Shown: positions 1-8,512, numbered from the stretch's first letter. The stretch is 38,175 nt of DNA from Legionellaceae bacterium UBA6148 (GCA_002423125.1 DIUW01000036.1:1-38175), one strand, 5' to 3'. The notes: generated by a model from the letters alone, not told the origin. Translations and numbers: made by a program.

Positions 1-118
1 AATTAAAATCGGCTATTTTGGAATAATTTAGATCAGGGAGACTGATATAGGATAAACCTGATCAATTTAATCCTGCGCCATATATCCGCGGTTTTGTTCC
101 ACCGATAACAACCCATGA

Positions 119-213
119 TACTCCTTGTGCATTCAATCATAAAGGAGTACTTGATGAGTTCCGAAATTAAACATGCATACAAACAAGGTTTCTGGCCAAC
201 ATTGAGCAATTGA
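119..213 (+). other. Stub ORF of 19 codons behind a hairpin that covers its ribosome binding site
   Basis: An ATG at 154 opens a 19-residue reading frame ending at TGA 211-213. An AAGGAG lies 6 bases upstream of the ATG. That AAGGAG is the right arm (142-149) of an 8-bp inverted repeat with TACTCCTT at 119-126, so the ribosome binding site could be folded away. I do not recognise the peptide. The position next to insertion-sequence debris suggests the broken start of a mobile gene or a decayed leader, but this is inference. A chance ORF is also possible. Confidence 0.25.
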
Positions 214-260
214 CCCTTCTGAAATAACTAGTGCCACGTCTTTTAAATACGTTTTCCAAT

Positions 261-290
261 GAGTGTCGTCCCGGCGCAGGCCGGGATCCA
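261..290. repeat. REP-like GC-rich hairpin
   Basis: A GC-rich inverted repeat, TCCCGGC (269-275) and GCCGGGA (280-286) with a GCAG loop, sits in otherwise AT-rich DNA. Its form matches the dispersed REP-type palindromes common in intergenic DNA of gammaproteobacteria. Only one copy was noticed in this window, so repetitiveness is inferred from type and not seen. It lies just beyond the IstA fragment end. Confidence 0.45.
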
Positions 291-388
291 TTTATGAATT
301 ACACATCATGCCATATTTGTGAATGGATTGTATGATTAAAACTACTGGGTACGAAGCAACTTTAACATACGGTATAGCTTCAACATAA

Positions 389-643
389 TTAGTCTAATAA
401 ACTGGCACCATAATCATCCAGTAGTGACGTCAGCTGGTTGGTTATTGATGTCAATGGATATCCACGAACCGCAGCCATCGTCAGAAACTCGCGCGCGCAG
501 TCAATCGTCATCGTGAGCCTGTCTTGTCCTCGATGCTGTCGCGCGTCCCGCTTACGATCGGCGAGTGTTTTAATATGCTCCTCGCATTCGATTTGTTTCG
601 CTTTATCATAGCTGCGCACGTGTTTTGCAATCACCGTGACACC
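389..643 (-). pseudogene. IS21-family IstA transposase, C-terminal fragment
   Basis: The minus-strand frame reads an 85-residue stretch that resembles the region after the Mu-type C-terminal domain of IstA: a basic R-S-Y-D-K segment, then E-E-H-I, then A-R-Q-H-R-G-x-D-R-L, ending in L-L-D-D-Y-G-A. The catalytic DDE core and the whole N-terminal part are missing, and no istB follows. The frame has no credible start of its own; its upstream end runs directly into an IS200-type fragment in another frame near 645-655. It is therefore dead IS debris, which marks past insertions at this edge of the LPS island. The family assignment rests on remembered motifs, not a search. Confidence 0.6.
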
Positions 644-818
644 TATAATGCCCCCAAATTTTACAACTGCGTTGACTCGCTAAATCATGGAATAATGGTC
701 CAAGAAATCTACGAGGCTGTCCATACAAAACTTTTTCCCTGTATTTTGGTACAAATACTACATGAAATTTGCAGTCCCATTTAGAGTGACTTAAACTCTC
801 GTACGATGATAGTGCCAT
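606..818 (-). pseudogene. IS200/IS605-family TnpA (Y1 transposase), N-terminal fragment
   Basis: Starting from ATG at 816-818, the frame gives the typical IS200 TnpA head: a S-H-S-K-W-D-C-K-F-H-V-V-F-V-P-K-Y-R-like opening followed by R-R-F-L-G-P-L-F-H-D-L-A-S-Q. The match is lost around residue 55, just before where the H-x-H (HUH) motif should come, and the frame then stops at 606. The HUH histidines and the catalytic tyrosine are absent, so the product cannot be active. The break coincides with the point where IstA-like sequence begins in another frame, so the two IS fragments are joined by deletion or insertion. Confidence 0.65.
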
Positions 819-903
819 TTACTTACTCCTGTGATACCGTCAAGTCCACAGGCTTATTTTGGCACTGTCATCACTAAATCTAAAGGCATGGCCTTGAGAG
901 TCT

Positions 904-920
904 CACTGGTCAAACCAGTG
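904..920. repeat. Hairpin upstream of the TnpA fragment, possible IS200 end structure
   Basis: CACTGGT (904-910) and ACCAGTG (914-920) form a 7-bp stem with a 3-base loop, 86 bases upstream of the TnpA fragment start on the minus strand. IS200/IS605 elements carry subterminal hairpins at their ends that TnpA recognises, so this could be the surviving left end. No matching right-end hairpin was found. The rest of 819-1109 shows no gene. Confidence 0.35.
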
Positions 921-1109
921 GCTTACCTGTCCTTCAGTTAAAAATGGCGTTTCCTATACAAATTATAGGCCTTTCTTGGTATAAGTTCAGGACTTATTCA
1001 AACTTTTCAAAAATGCTTAAAAAATACTGGGAATGGCCAGCAGAATTTTATTTAACTTTATTTTCTCTTGCTTTACTATGTGACGTTTTTAGGAGGAGAA
1101 TATTTTAAT

Positions 1110-1883
1110 ATGTTACAGTCTACTTTGAGCTACATTGCTTTTTTCTCTATAAGTCGAACTAAAATTAAGTCATTTATTACAAAAAAAATTTATGCCCGCT
1201 TAATGTTCTTAGTCTTGTTGAATTTGAATATAGATGCAGTCGTAGCTGGCAATTCAAGTTCGGTTAAACAATCAGACAATCAGATGAACCATATTCCGAT
1301 AAATCGACTTATTCTTGATGTTGATATCGATATATCATACGGGCCGGACGTTTTATCAATTGCTCATAATAAATTTAGGACAACTTCAAATTATAGTTCT
1401 AATACGTTATTTAATTTAGCCAATGATGGTCGTTTTAGTTTTGCCTCAGCACTTGGATATATTTATCATAATATTGGAATTGAATTCAAATATTTTAATT
1501 TAAATCCTCAGCACTTACTTGGGGTAAATGGCCAAGCTTTAGCTTTGAATCAAATAGGATCTTTTGGTGGACGTTATCTTGGAGTAAATGGATTAGCCCT
1601 TATTCCTGTAAATAATGATAGAAATGAGTTTATTTTTGCCCTGGGTGGTGGAAAGTTATTAACTGAATTTCATGCTGCACTTGATTCTGAAACAAATATT
1701 AACCAAAGTGAATCCGTTTTGCTTACAGGATTCGGTGTTCGACACTTTTTTAGTTCAAATTGGTCTGTTCGTGCGGAGTATGACTACTTGACTCCTATAA
1801 CGCATGGATTATTGTCTTCTGGCATTTATAATGATTCATTTGGGGTTATTTTATTAGGTACGGCTGTATCGTATGATATCTAA
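1110..1883 (+). CDS. Putative outer-membrane beta-barrel protein
   Basis: The product is 257 residues. An upstream in-frame ATG at 1068 exists, but the ATG at 1110 follows a strong AGGAGGAG at 1091-1098, so 1110 is preferred. The N-terminus has a long basic region and then a hydrophobic stretch (about residues 31-46, ending A-V-V-A-G) that fits an unusual signal peptide with a long n-region. The mature part alternates polar and aromatic residues in Gly- and Asn-rich strands, for example W-S-V-R-A-E-Y-D-Y near the C-terminus, as in small OmpA/Opa-type barrels. It ends in Y-D-I, not the usual terminal Phe. The DNA is strongly AT-rich. Function is unknown. It stands alone, 110 bases ahead of hldE and in the same direction. 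Confidence 0.6.
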   Translation: MLQSTLSYIAFFSISRTKIKSFITKKIYARLMFLVLLNLNIDAVVAGNSSSVKQSDNQMNHIPINRLILDVDIDISYGPDVLSIAHNKFRTTSNYSSNTLFNLANDGRFSFASALGYIYHNIGIEFKYFNLNPQHLLGVNGQALALNQIGSFGGRYLGVNGLALIPVNNDRNEFIFALGGGKLLTEFHAALDSETNINQSESVLLTGFGVRHFFSSNWSVRAEYDYLTPITHGLLSSGIYNDSFGVILLGTAVSYDI

Positions 1884-1993
1884 TTCTTGGTGTATAAGAT
1901 GATCATCGTAGTAATAGGGTTGATGACCCGTTTGACGGAGAAAGACCGTGATTTATTCAGATAATTTTTATCTACAAAAAACAAGATGACACG

Positions 1994-3436
1994 ATGAGCA
2001 TTCAAATACCTTTTTTTAAAACTGTAAACGCCTTTGTTGTTGGTGATTTGATGTTGGATCGTTATTGGTCTGGAAGCGTCAGTCGAATTTCTCCTGAAGC
2101 ACCTGTTCCTGTTGTCAATATGGGTGATACCGCCGAATTTCCTGGTGGCGCGGGCAATGTTGCGATGAATATGGCGTCACTTGGGATAAATATCCGGTTA
2201 GGTGGCATATTAGGAAAAGATGAAGCTGCTCAGCGATTAATTCACCTTATGAAAACGGCGAATATTGATACCACCGCTATTCAATATGACTCTCATGGTT
2301 CAACCATTGTTAAAACCCGAGTATTTAGTGGTCATCAACAATTGATTCGTTTAGATTTAGAAGATAGATTGCAATTAACAAGCGTTAATATCTCGCATGC
2401 GGTTGAAGATGCGCTAAAACAGTATGTTGATTGCAATGTCATCATTTTTTCAGATTATGGTAAAGGGACTTTGCAAGACCCACGCCCCCTTATTCGCCAA
2501 GCCATGCAACGACAAATCCCCATCTTCATCGATCCTAAAGGGCTTGATTATCAAAAATATCAAGATGCGTATTGCCTTACCCCTAACCAACATGAATTTG
2601 AGCAAGTTTTTGGTGTTTGCCGTAATGACCATGAGCTTGAGCAAAAAGGGCTTGCAGCGCTTCGCCAATTGAATCTTAAAGCAATTTTAATTACTCGCGG
2701 AACGAAAGGAATGAGTTTGATTCGTGAGAATGAAGAGCCCCTTCATCTACCCGCAACGGCAAATAAAGCACTCGATGTCACTGGTGCAGGTGATACAGTG
2801 ATTTCGGTGTTAGCGGCAAGCGTTGCGGCGGGAGATTGTCTTGAAACGGCAGTGCATCTAGCAAACGTTGCCGCTGGATTAACTGTGACGCAATTCGGCA
2901 CATCCGTTATTACAATCCCCGCACTACAGCAAGCTCTTCCTCAGCCACCAATCCGACAAGGTATTCTGCCTATCGAAGACGTATTAATTGAAATAAACAA
3001 CGCGCGGCTACGTCAGGAAACGATCGTGATGACTAATGGCTGTTTTGATTTATTGCACTCGGGACACATTGGCTATTTAGACGAAGCGAAAGTATTAGGC
3101 GATCGTTTAGTGATTGCCGTGAATGATGATACATCGATTCGTCAATTAAAAGGACCTGGGCGACCGGTGCAATCGGTAGCAGAACGGATGGCTGTTTTAG
3201 CGGGTTTGCGCTCAGTTGATTGGGTGATTTCATTTTCTGCTGAAACGCCGTTAGAACTTGTCCAATTGATCTCACCCAATATATTAGTGAAAGGTGTTGA
3301 TTATGAAGGATTATCAGTCGTAGGAAGCGATCATGTGCTTGGCACGGGTGGATCAGTAAGATATATCGGACCTCCTAAAATCAACTCGAGTTCTGAATTA
3401 ATTTCAAAAATTAGATCATGTGCTGAATATGAATAA
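1994..3436 (+). CDS. hldE: Bifunctional heptose 7-phosphate kinase / heptose 1-phosphate adenylyltransferase HldE
   Basis: This cytoplasmic enzyme phosphorylates D-glycero-beta-D-manno-heptose 7-phosphate at C1 and later, after GmhB removes the C7 phosphate, activates the product to ADP-heptose. At 480 residues it matches the E. coli enzyme (about 477). The N-terminal ribokinase-type domain shows P-G-G-A-G-N-V-A at 50-57 and the anion-hole motif D-V-T-G-A-G-D-T at 261-268. The C-terminal cytidylyltransferase-like domain carries T-N-G-C-F-D-L-L-H-S-G-H at 347-358 (HxGH-type motif). Both domains look complete. It is the first gene of hldE-hldD-waaF-waaC, all on the plus strand with small gaps or overlaps. 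The Shine-Dalgarno signal before its ATG is weak. Confidence 0.97.
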   Translation: MSIQIPFFKTVNAFVVGDLMLDRYWSGSVSRISPEAPVPVVNMGDTAEFPGGAGNVAMNMASLGINIRLGGILGKDEAAQRLIHLMKTANIDTTAIQYDSHGSTIVKTRVFSGHQQLIRLDLEDRLQLTSVNISHAVEDALKQYVDCNVIIFSDYGKGTLQDPRPLIRQAMQRQIPIFIDPKGLDYQKYQDAYCLTPNQHEFEQVFGVCRNDHELEQKGLAALRQLNLKAILITRGTKGMSLIRENEEPLHLPATANKALDVTGAGDTVISVLAASVAAGDCLETAVHLANVAAGLTVTQFGTSVITIPALQQALPQPPIRQGILPIEDVLIEINNARLRQETIVMTNGCFDLLHSGHIGYLDEAKVLGDRLVIAVNDDTSIRQLKGPGRPVQSVAERMAVLAGLRSVDWVISFSAETPLELVQLISPNILVKGVDYEGLSVVGSDHVLGTGGSVRYIGPPKINSSSELISKIRSCAEYE

Positions 3437-3454
3437 ATGTACCGGAGATGATGA

Positions 3455-4408
3455 ATGATTGTAGTAACAGGGGGAGCTGGATTCATTGGAAGCAACCTCA
3501 TTAAGGCATTAAATCACCGTGGAATAAAGGATATTATTGTCGTTGATGATTTGACCAATGGGTTGAAATTTAGAAATATCGTCGATTGCGATGTTTTAGA
3601 TTATGTTGATAAACACCAGTTTTTACAAAAAATAGTACATAATGAATGGCAAGCCGGCTCAATTCAAGCGATTTTTCATCAAGGTGCTTGTACTTCGACA
3701 TTAGAGCTCGATGGTCGCTATTTAATGCAAAATAATTATGAATATTCTAAACAATTACTCGATTATTCTATTCGCGAGATGATTCCGTTTATTTACGCAT
3801 CTAGCGCAGCTATTTATGGTGCAAGCTCAATTTGCCAAGAAAATCCAGCCTATGAAACACCCCTTAATGTTTATGCCTATTCAAAGTTAATGTTTGACCG
3901 CTATGTTCAACGCCATCTAAATTCCGTCTCTTCGCAAATTGTTGGCCTACGCTATTTTAATGTTTTTGGTCCTAATGAATGGCATAAAGGAACAATGAAA
4001 AGTGTGATTCAACATTTTTACGATGAACTTAAGAAAAAAAAGCGAATCACGATTTTTGATCAAATTCCTGGTTGTCATCGTGGCGAACAACAGCGTGATT
4101 TTATTTATGTGGCTGATGTGATTGCTGTTATTTTATGGTTTTATGATAATCCCTCTCAACGTGGCATCTTTAATTTAGGGCGAGGTGAAAATATTTCATT
4201 TAACCAGATTGCCAGATTATTGATTGAAAAGGAGGGGTATGGCAGCATTTGTTACCAACCTATTGATGAAACCTTGCTTCAATTTTATCAAATTTTTACC
4301 AAAGCCGACATATCAAAACTACAACGTGCTGGTTATTCACAGTCGTTTACCACCATTGCCGATGCGGTTGAACATTATCTACTCAATAGTCCAATGATTT
4401 CTTCATGA
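3455..4408 (+). CDS. hldD: ADP-L-glycero-D-manno-heptose 6-epimerase HldD
   Basis: HldD converts ADP-D,D-heptose to ADP-L,D-heptose, the donor for the inner-core heptosyltransferases. The 317-residue protein (E. coli 310) is a short-chain dehydrogenase-type epimerase. It has a Rossmann motif G-G-A-G-F-I-G-S near residues 6-13, an A-S-S-A-A-I-Y-G active-site strand and the catalytic Y140-x3-K144. The stretch G-L-R-Y-F-N-V-F-G-P-N-E is typical of the HldD group. The start has a GGAGATG stretch upstream. It follows hldE by 18 bases and precedes waaF by 15, so co-transcription is likely. Confidence 0.96.
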   Translation: MIVVTGGAGFIGSNLIKALNHRGIKDIIVVDDLTNGLKFRNIVDCDVLDYVDKHQFLQKIVHNEWQAGSIQAIFHQGACTSTLELDGRYLMQNNYEYSKQLLDYSIREMIPFIYASSAAIYGASSICQENPAYETPLNVYAYSKLMFDRYVQRHLNSVSSQIVGLRYFNVFGPNEWHKGTMKSVIQHFYDELKKKKRITIFDQIPGCHRGEQQRDFIYVADVIAVILWFYDNPSQRGIFNLGRGENISFNQIARLLIEKEGYGSICYQPIDETLLQFYQIFTKADISKLQRAGYSQSFTTIADAVEHYLLNSPMISS

Positions 4409-4423
4409 TAGGTTGAAACAATA

Positions 4424-5443
4424 ATGCACTCAAACATATTGATCGTTGGTCCTGCATGGGTTGGGGACATGGTGATGGCTCAGAGCTTATTTAAATTATT
4501 GAAGCAGCGAGCAAATGATTGCAATATTGATGTCGTTGCACCGGCTTGGACTATTTCATTGTTGAGTCGGATGCCCGAGATTAATCGTTCGTTTAATGCA
4601 CCATTTACACACCTTAAATTTGAATTTTTAAAGCATTATGAATTAGCCAAGCAATTACGCCCACAGCAGTATGATCAAGTCATTCTACTACCCAATACAT
4701 TCAAATCAGCTATATCGCCTTGGCTTGCAGGAATTAAAAAGCGTACGGGATGGCGTGGTGAGCATCGCTATTTCGCATTAAATGATTTGCGGCATTTGGA
4801 TAAAACTCGTTATCCATTGATGATCGAGCGATTTATGGCTTTAGGATTAGAACCGAATGAACCATTACCAAAACCCTACCCCTATCCTGAATTTAAGATT
4901 TCAGCGGAGTCAATTGCAACCTCTTTGCAGCAACATCAGCCAATATGCCGTGGTCGTCCGATTTTAGCGATGTGCATTGGTGCTGAATTTGGGCCGGCAA
5001 AACAATGGCCAGCAACATATTATGCCCACGTTGCAAATGAGCAGCTTAATGCAGGATGGGATATTTGGTTAGTCGGTTCAAAAAATGACGCCATGATTGC
5101 TGAGGAAATTATGACACTTACTGAAAATCGTTGCGATAATTTAGCCGGGCGAGTCGGACTTGCGGAGACCATTGATTTGTTAACTTTAGTGACGGGGGTA
5201 TTAACGAATGATTCGGGCTTAATGCATGTTGCGGCAGCGTTGAACAAGCCTGTTATCGTCTTGTATGGTTCGACGAGTCCTGAATTTACGCCGCCACTCA
5301 CGGATAATGCAACTATCCTAAAACTCAATATGGATTGTCAGCCTTGTTTTAAGCGCACTTGTTCTTTTGGACATTATCACTGCTTGGTTCATTTAAAGCC
5401 TGAGCGTGTATTATCCGTTATTTCACAATGGAGTATTGAATGA
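4424..5443 (+). CDS. waaF: ADP-heptose:LPS heptosyltransferase II WaaF
   Basis: WaaF is a GT9 enzyme at the inner membrane that adds the second L,D-heptose to the inner core. The 339-residue product starts with the N-L-L-I-V-G-P-A-W-V-G-D-M-V-M-A-Q-S-L type opening (here N-I-L-I) and has the T-N-D-S-G-L-M-H-V-A-A-A-L donor-site motif near residue 263. It ends with a cysteine cluster, C-Q-P-C-F-K-R-T-C followed by a fourth Cys, seen in many WaaF proteins. Its stop overlaps the waaC start by 4 bases (ATGA), implying coupled translation. Confidence 0.94.
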   Translation: MHSNILIVGPAWVGDMVMAQSLFKLLKQRANDCNIDVVAPAWTISLLSRMPEINRSFNAPFTHLKFEFLKHYELAKQLRPQQYDQVILLPNTFKSAISPWLAGIKKRTGWRGEHRYFALNDLRHLDKTRYPLMIERFMALGLEPNEPLPKPYPYPEFKISAESIATSLQQHQPICRGRPILAMCIGAEFGPAKQWPATYYAHVANEQLNAGWDIWLVGSKNDAMIAEEIMTLTENRCDNLAGRVGLAETIDLLTLVTGVLTNDSGLMHVAAALNKPVIVLYGSTSPEFTPPLTDNATILKLNMDCQPCFKRTCSFGHYHCLVHLKPERVLSVISQWSIE

Positions 5444-6471
5444 CGATGAAAGTCTTATTAGTCAAAACGTCTTCCATGGGAGACTTGATTCATACATTAC
5501 CTGCGCTTACGGATGCAAAGCGCTATATACCCTCTATTCAATTTGATTGGTTGGTTGAAGAGGCTTTTACAGAGATCCCGCGTTGGCATTCGAGTGTTTC
5601 TAAAATTATCCCCGTGGCCTTAAGGCGATGGAGGCATGATTTATTTTCCGCGAATACACGATCCGAATGGAGAGCTTGGCGAGAAAATTTAGCAACGGAA
5701 TCGTACGATCTTATTTTGGATGCGCAAGGTCTTATAAAAAGTGCTCTTTATAGTTATTTTGCAAACGGTCCGCGTGCGGGTTTAGACAAATATTCAGCTT
5801 CAGATGCACTGATTTCCCATAGTTATCATCATAAGTATGCTATTGATACATCTCAACACGCCGTTAAACGTATGCGTAACCTATTCAGCCAAGCATTAGG
5901 CTATCCCTTGCCTGAAACTCCTCCAGATTTTGGTTTAAATCGGTATGATTTTCAGGACGGTGGTTCTCAGCATCCGTATTTGGTTTTTTTGCATGGAACA
6001 AGTTGGAATAGTAAATTATGGCCCGAAGAATATTGGATTGAATTAGCCAATTTAGTTGCTCAAGCTGGGTATCAAATCAAAATAAGCGGTTTATCCATAA
6101 CTGAAATCACAAGGGCAAATCATATTGCTCTTTCAAGCAACGCAACGATTGATGTGATTACGGAGCCGGGAATTATGCTTATGACCAAAGTATTAGCCAA
6201 TGCTCAAGGGGTTATTTCTGTTGATACCGGACTTGGTCAGATAGCCGCTGCATTAGGTTTACCAACACTTTCTCTTTATGGTTCAACGGATGTGTCTTAT
6301 ACAGGAGCGATTGGATTACACGTAGAAAACCTTACGGTAGATTTTCCATGTTCTCCTTGTTTCAAAAAAGACTGTGTCTATCAAGGAAAACCAAGTATGC
6401 GCCCGGTTTGTTTGGACCATTTGAAACCCAAAAAAGTGTGGGAAAGAATGCAATCAATGTTGATGGGTTAG
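5440..6471 (+). CDS. waaC: LPS heptosyltransferase I WaaC
   Basis: WaaC transfers the first heptose onto the Kdo region of lipid A. The 343-residue GT9 protein opens with K-V-L-L-V-K-T-S-S-M-G-D-L-I-H-T-L-P-A, diagnostic of the WaaC side of the family, and has S-V-D-T-G-L-G-Q-I-A-A-A-L-G in the donor site. A C-S-P-C-F-K-K-D-C motif plus a later Cys lies near the C-terminus, parallel to WaaF. It is the last gene of the heptose operon and meets the minus-strand GT4 gene only 20 bases later. No clear terminator hairpin was seen in that gap. Confidence 0.93.
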   Translation: MTMKVLLVKTSSMGDLIHTLPALTDAKRYIPSIQFDWLVEEAFTEIPRWHSSVSKIIPVALRRWRHDLFSANTRSEWRAWRENLATESYDLILDAQGLIKSALYSYFANGPRAGLDKYSASDALISHSYHHKYAIDTSQHAVKRMRNLFSQALGYPLPETPPDFGLNRYDFQDGGSQHPYLVFLHGTSWNSKLWPEEYWIELANLVAQAGYQIKISGLSITEITRANHIALSSNATIDVITEPGIMLMTKVLANAQGVISVDTGLGQIAAALGLPTLSLYGSTDVSYTGAIGLHVENLTVDFPCSPCFKKDCVYQGKPSMRPVCLDHLKPKKVWERMQSMLMG

Positions 6472-6491
6472 TTCATAGGGTAAATTTTTGT

Positions 6492-7580
6492 TCATGAAAC
6501 TTGGTCATGCGAAAGTATCGCTGTAAATTTTTTTGCGATTTCTTCTGTACCGAATTGACTAGAAACCCATTGCCGACCATTGTTTTTAATTTCTAAATAG
6601 TGACTAGCATCATTTGTTAAATCTAGAATAGCATCACGCCAGGCAGTCACGTCCCCGACAGGTAACAATTTTCCAGTAACATCGGGCAACAATGTTTCAG
6701 GAAGCCCGCCAAGATTGCTGCAAAGTACAGGAATACCCAGCGCTTGAGCTTCGATAGATACGCGGCCGAAGCTCTCCGTTATGAGCGTTGGAACAGCTAA
6801 AATATCAATGACTGCAAAATATGGGCGAACATCATCCGTCCATGGATAACATTGGTGATGCGCGGGAAATCCTCCCGTTTGAATTTTAATTTTTAAATCA
6901 TTCGTGGCCAAGCCATCCCCAAGCCAAATTGCTTTGACTCTTGGGTTCTGTTTTATCGCTTGATTAAGTGCGTCGCAAAGCGGCAACATGCCTTTATCTG
7001 GATGCATCGCACCAACAAATCCAATTACACAATCATCATCACAATATCCGAGCTCTGATCGACGTGATTGGCGTAACGTCAAACTGACCTTGAAATAATT
7101 GATGTCAAGCGGGTTGTATAGCATTTGTATTCTAGCGGCACAAATTCCTCTATTAATGAAACTGTGAAGCATAAAATTTGAGATAACAATAAAGCGATCT
7201 GCCAGGCGAGGAATAAAGTGATGCGTCATAAAGCGAAGTGGATAATCCATGTGTTTAAATAATGCCAGTTTGATTTTGCGCAGTTTACAAAGCAGTGTCA
7301 GTGGCCAGTATTCTTTGCTAAAACTACCGATGATCCAATCAGGTTTAAATTGACTAATGGCCTTCCACACAGGTACGAATCCCCGAAGATCGGTTGCATT
7401 GCGGAAAAATCCAAAATACAGCATGACATTGGACTCTATTAAGCTTTTATGAATCGGTGTGCCAGATTGCACTACCACAGCTACATCATGATTGAGGGAA
7501 CTCATGGCTTTTGCCAACGTAATAAAGTGGCTCTCGGTCCCTCCTCCGCCATTGCCCGTCCCTACAAAAAGCAATCTCAT
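6492..7580 (-). CDS. GT4-family glycosyltransferase
   Basis: A 362-residue GT-B fold enzyme, probably acting on the cytoplasmic face of the inner membrane to add a sugar to LPS core or another glycolipid. The N-terminal Rossmann half opens L-L-F-V-G-T-G-N-G-G-G-G-T-E-S. The C-terminal half has V-G-A-M-H-P-D-K-G and the EX7E donor-binding motif in T-E-S-F-G-R-V-S-I-E-A-Q. Both are characteristic of GT4. Donor and acceptor cannot be read from sequence. Its start overlaps the upstream deacetylase stop by 4 bases, so the two are translationally coupled and likely act in one pathway. Confidence 0.88.
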   Translation of the reverse strand: MRLLFVGTGNGGGGTESHFITLAKAMSSLNHDVAVVVQSGTPIHKSLIESNVMLYFGFFRNATDLRGFVPVWKAISQFKPDWIIGSFSKEYWPLTLLCKLRKIKLALFKHMDYPLRFMTHHFIPRLADRFIVISNFMLHSFINRGICAARIQMLYNPLDINYFKVSLTLRQSRRSELGYCDDDCVIGFVGAMHPDKGMLPLCDALNQAIKQNPRVKAIWLGDGLATNDLKIKIQTGGFPAHHQCYPWTDDVRPYFAVIDILAVPTLITESFGRVSIEAQALGIPVLCSNLGGLPETLLPDVTGKLLPVGDVTAWRDAILDLTNDASHYLEIKNNGRQWVSSQFGTEEIAKKFTAILSHDQVS

Positions 7581-8296
7581 CCGCGTTTATCCTCGTATCG
7601 ACTGAATAGTTTTAACATAAACAGGTGTGGAAGGGTTCTTTTGCTGATTAAAACACGTCGTAATTTATAAGGATCATCTCCTGTTTGCGCTCGCCCACGC
7701 TGCGTTGTGGTCGCCGCATCAAATCCCTCTCGGTGGATGATTTCAGTAATGTGATCATCATAGTCACCATACGGATAACAAAACTGAGAGACCTTTGCTT
7801 GGATGATTGATTCTAAATCATCTTTACTTCCTGCTATTTCACTAATAAGTCTATTATGAGAGCATTTGGTTAAACGTGGATGGAATTGAGAATGAGCCCC
7901 AACTTCCATACCTGAACGATGCCATGTAACAACTTGTTCTATGGACATTAAATTTTTTTTAATCTTTAATGCGGCGGCATCCCATTTGTTATATTTCCCT
8001 ATTAACTGGCTAACAAAATAGCTGGTTGCGCTAAACCCATGTTTTTTGAGAATAGGTAAAGCGATATCGAAAGTATCCGCATATCCATCATCAAATGTAA
8101 GTGCCATGACACGACCCGTTTTTTCACCACGCAGATAGGGCATTGCCGCGGACATGGAAAGGCATTGGTATCCTAGAAGTTTTAGCATCAACATTTGAGT
8201 TGAAAACGCGCGTGGATGCACGTAGAGATTGCTTAATTTTGCATTTTTAGGGGGTATACCAATATTGTGATACATGAGTATAGGAATAGTTTGCAT
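7577..8296 (-). CDS. Polysaccharide deacetylase (CE4/NodB domain)
   Basis: A 239-residue NodB-fold protein that likely removes an acetyl group from an N-acetylated sugar. It opens with I-P-I-L-M-Y-H-N-I-G, typical of the PgaB/IcaB-like group. It has T-F-D-D-G at 67-71 with the catalytic and metal aspartates, the metal histidines H135 and H139 in G-A-H-S-Q-F-H-P, and F-C-Y-P-Y-G-D downstream. No signal peptide is visible, so it is probably cytoplasmic. It resembles neither ArnD nor LpxC. Coupling to the GT4 gene suggests it deacetylates the sugar that enzyme handles, for example GlcNAc in a core or O-chain; this is inference. Confidence 0.88.
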   Translation of the reverse strand: MQTIPILMYHNIGIPPKNAKLSNLYVHPRAFSTQMLMLKLLGYQCLSMSAAMPYLRGEKTGRVMALTFDDGYADTFDIALPILKKHGFSATSYFVSQLIGKYNKWDAAALKIKKNLMSIEQVVTWHRSGMEVGAHSQFHPRLTKCSHNRLISEIAGSKDDLESIIQAKVSQFCYPYGDYDDHITEIIHREGFDAATTTQRGRAQTGDDPYKLRRVLISKRTLPHLFMLKLFSRYEDKRG

Positions 8297-8373
8297 ATTA
8301 ATTGACTATATTTTGCATTTTTGTGATGCCGATTTATTTGCTTAAGTAACGATGAACATGGCAAAGGCATTCA

Positions 8374-8416
8374 GCACCATAGTTTAAAAAACTATGGTGC
8401 CTTCGTAAGAAGAAGG
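8374..8416. promoter_or_regulatory. Strong 12-bp palindrome and adjacent hairpin in the deacetylase-lpxA divergent region
   Basis: GCACCATAGTTT (8374-8385) pairs perfectly with 8389-8400 across a 3-base loop. A second small stem, CCTTC (8400-8404) with GAAGG (8412-8416), follows at once. Neither side has a T-run, so this does not look like an intrinsic terminator. It lies about 85 bases upstream of the lpxA promoter and 78 bases from the deacetylase start. A regulator site or a small dispersed palindromic repeat would both fit. Confidence 0.45.
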
Positions 8417-8484
8417 TTGCCCTCCATCATCAATATAACATTGTTAAGATGATTGATGAATCAATATATGAATTTTTAAAGAAA

Positions 8485-8512
8485 TAGACAAATACCGCAG
8501 CGGTGCTACAAT
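8485..8512 (+). promoter_or_regulatory. Sigma70-type promoter for lpxA-lpxD
   Basis: TAGACA (8485-8490) and TACAAT (8507-8512) are separated by 16 bases and each matches the consensus at five of six positions. The -10 is extended by TG at 8504-8505 (TG-C-TACAAT). Transcription would start near 8519, giving a leader of about 70 bases. An AAGGAA Shine-Dalgarno lies just before the lpxA ATG. Confidence 0.55.

Noticed and set aside
31..63. GATCAGG and CCTGATC inverted repeat at the left edge
   Set aside because: A 7-bp stem with a 19-base loop and no gene context; too weak to call.
524..784. 86-codon plus-strand frame across the IS fragments
   Set aside because: Antisense to the two transposase fragments, whose frames carry recognisable family motifs.
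1932..1965. TTGACG and GATAAT upstream of hldE as a promoter
   Set aside because: The spacing of 22 bases is too long for a sigma70 promoter.
7577..8296. Deacetylase as the missing ArnD
   Set aside because: It belongs to the broad NodB superfamily, but its opening and motif spacing match the I-P-I-L-M-Y-H group, not ArnD, and it is far from the arn-like operon.
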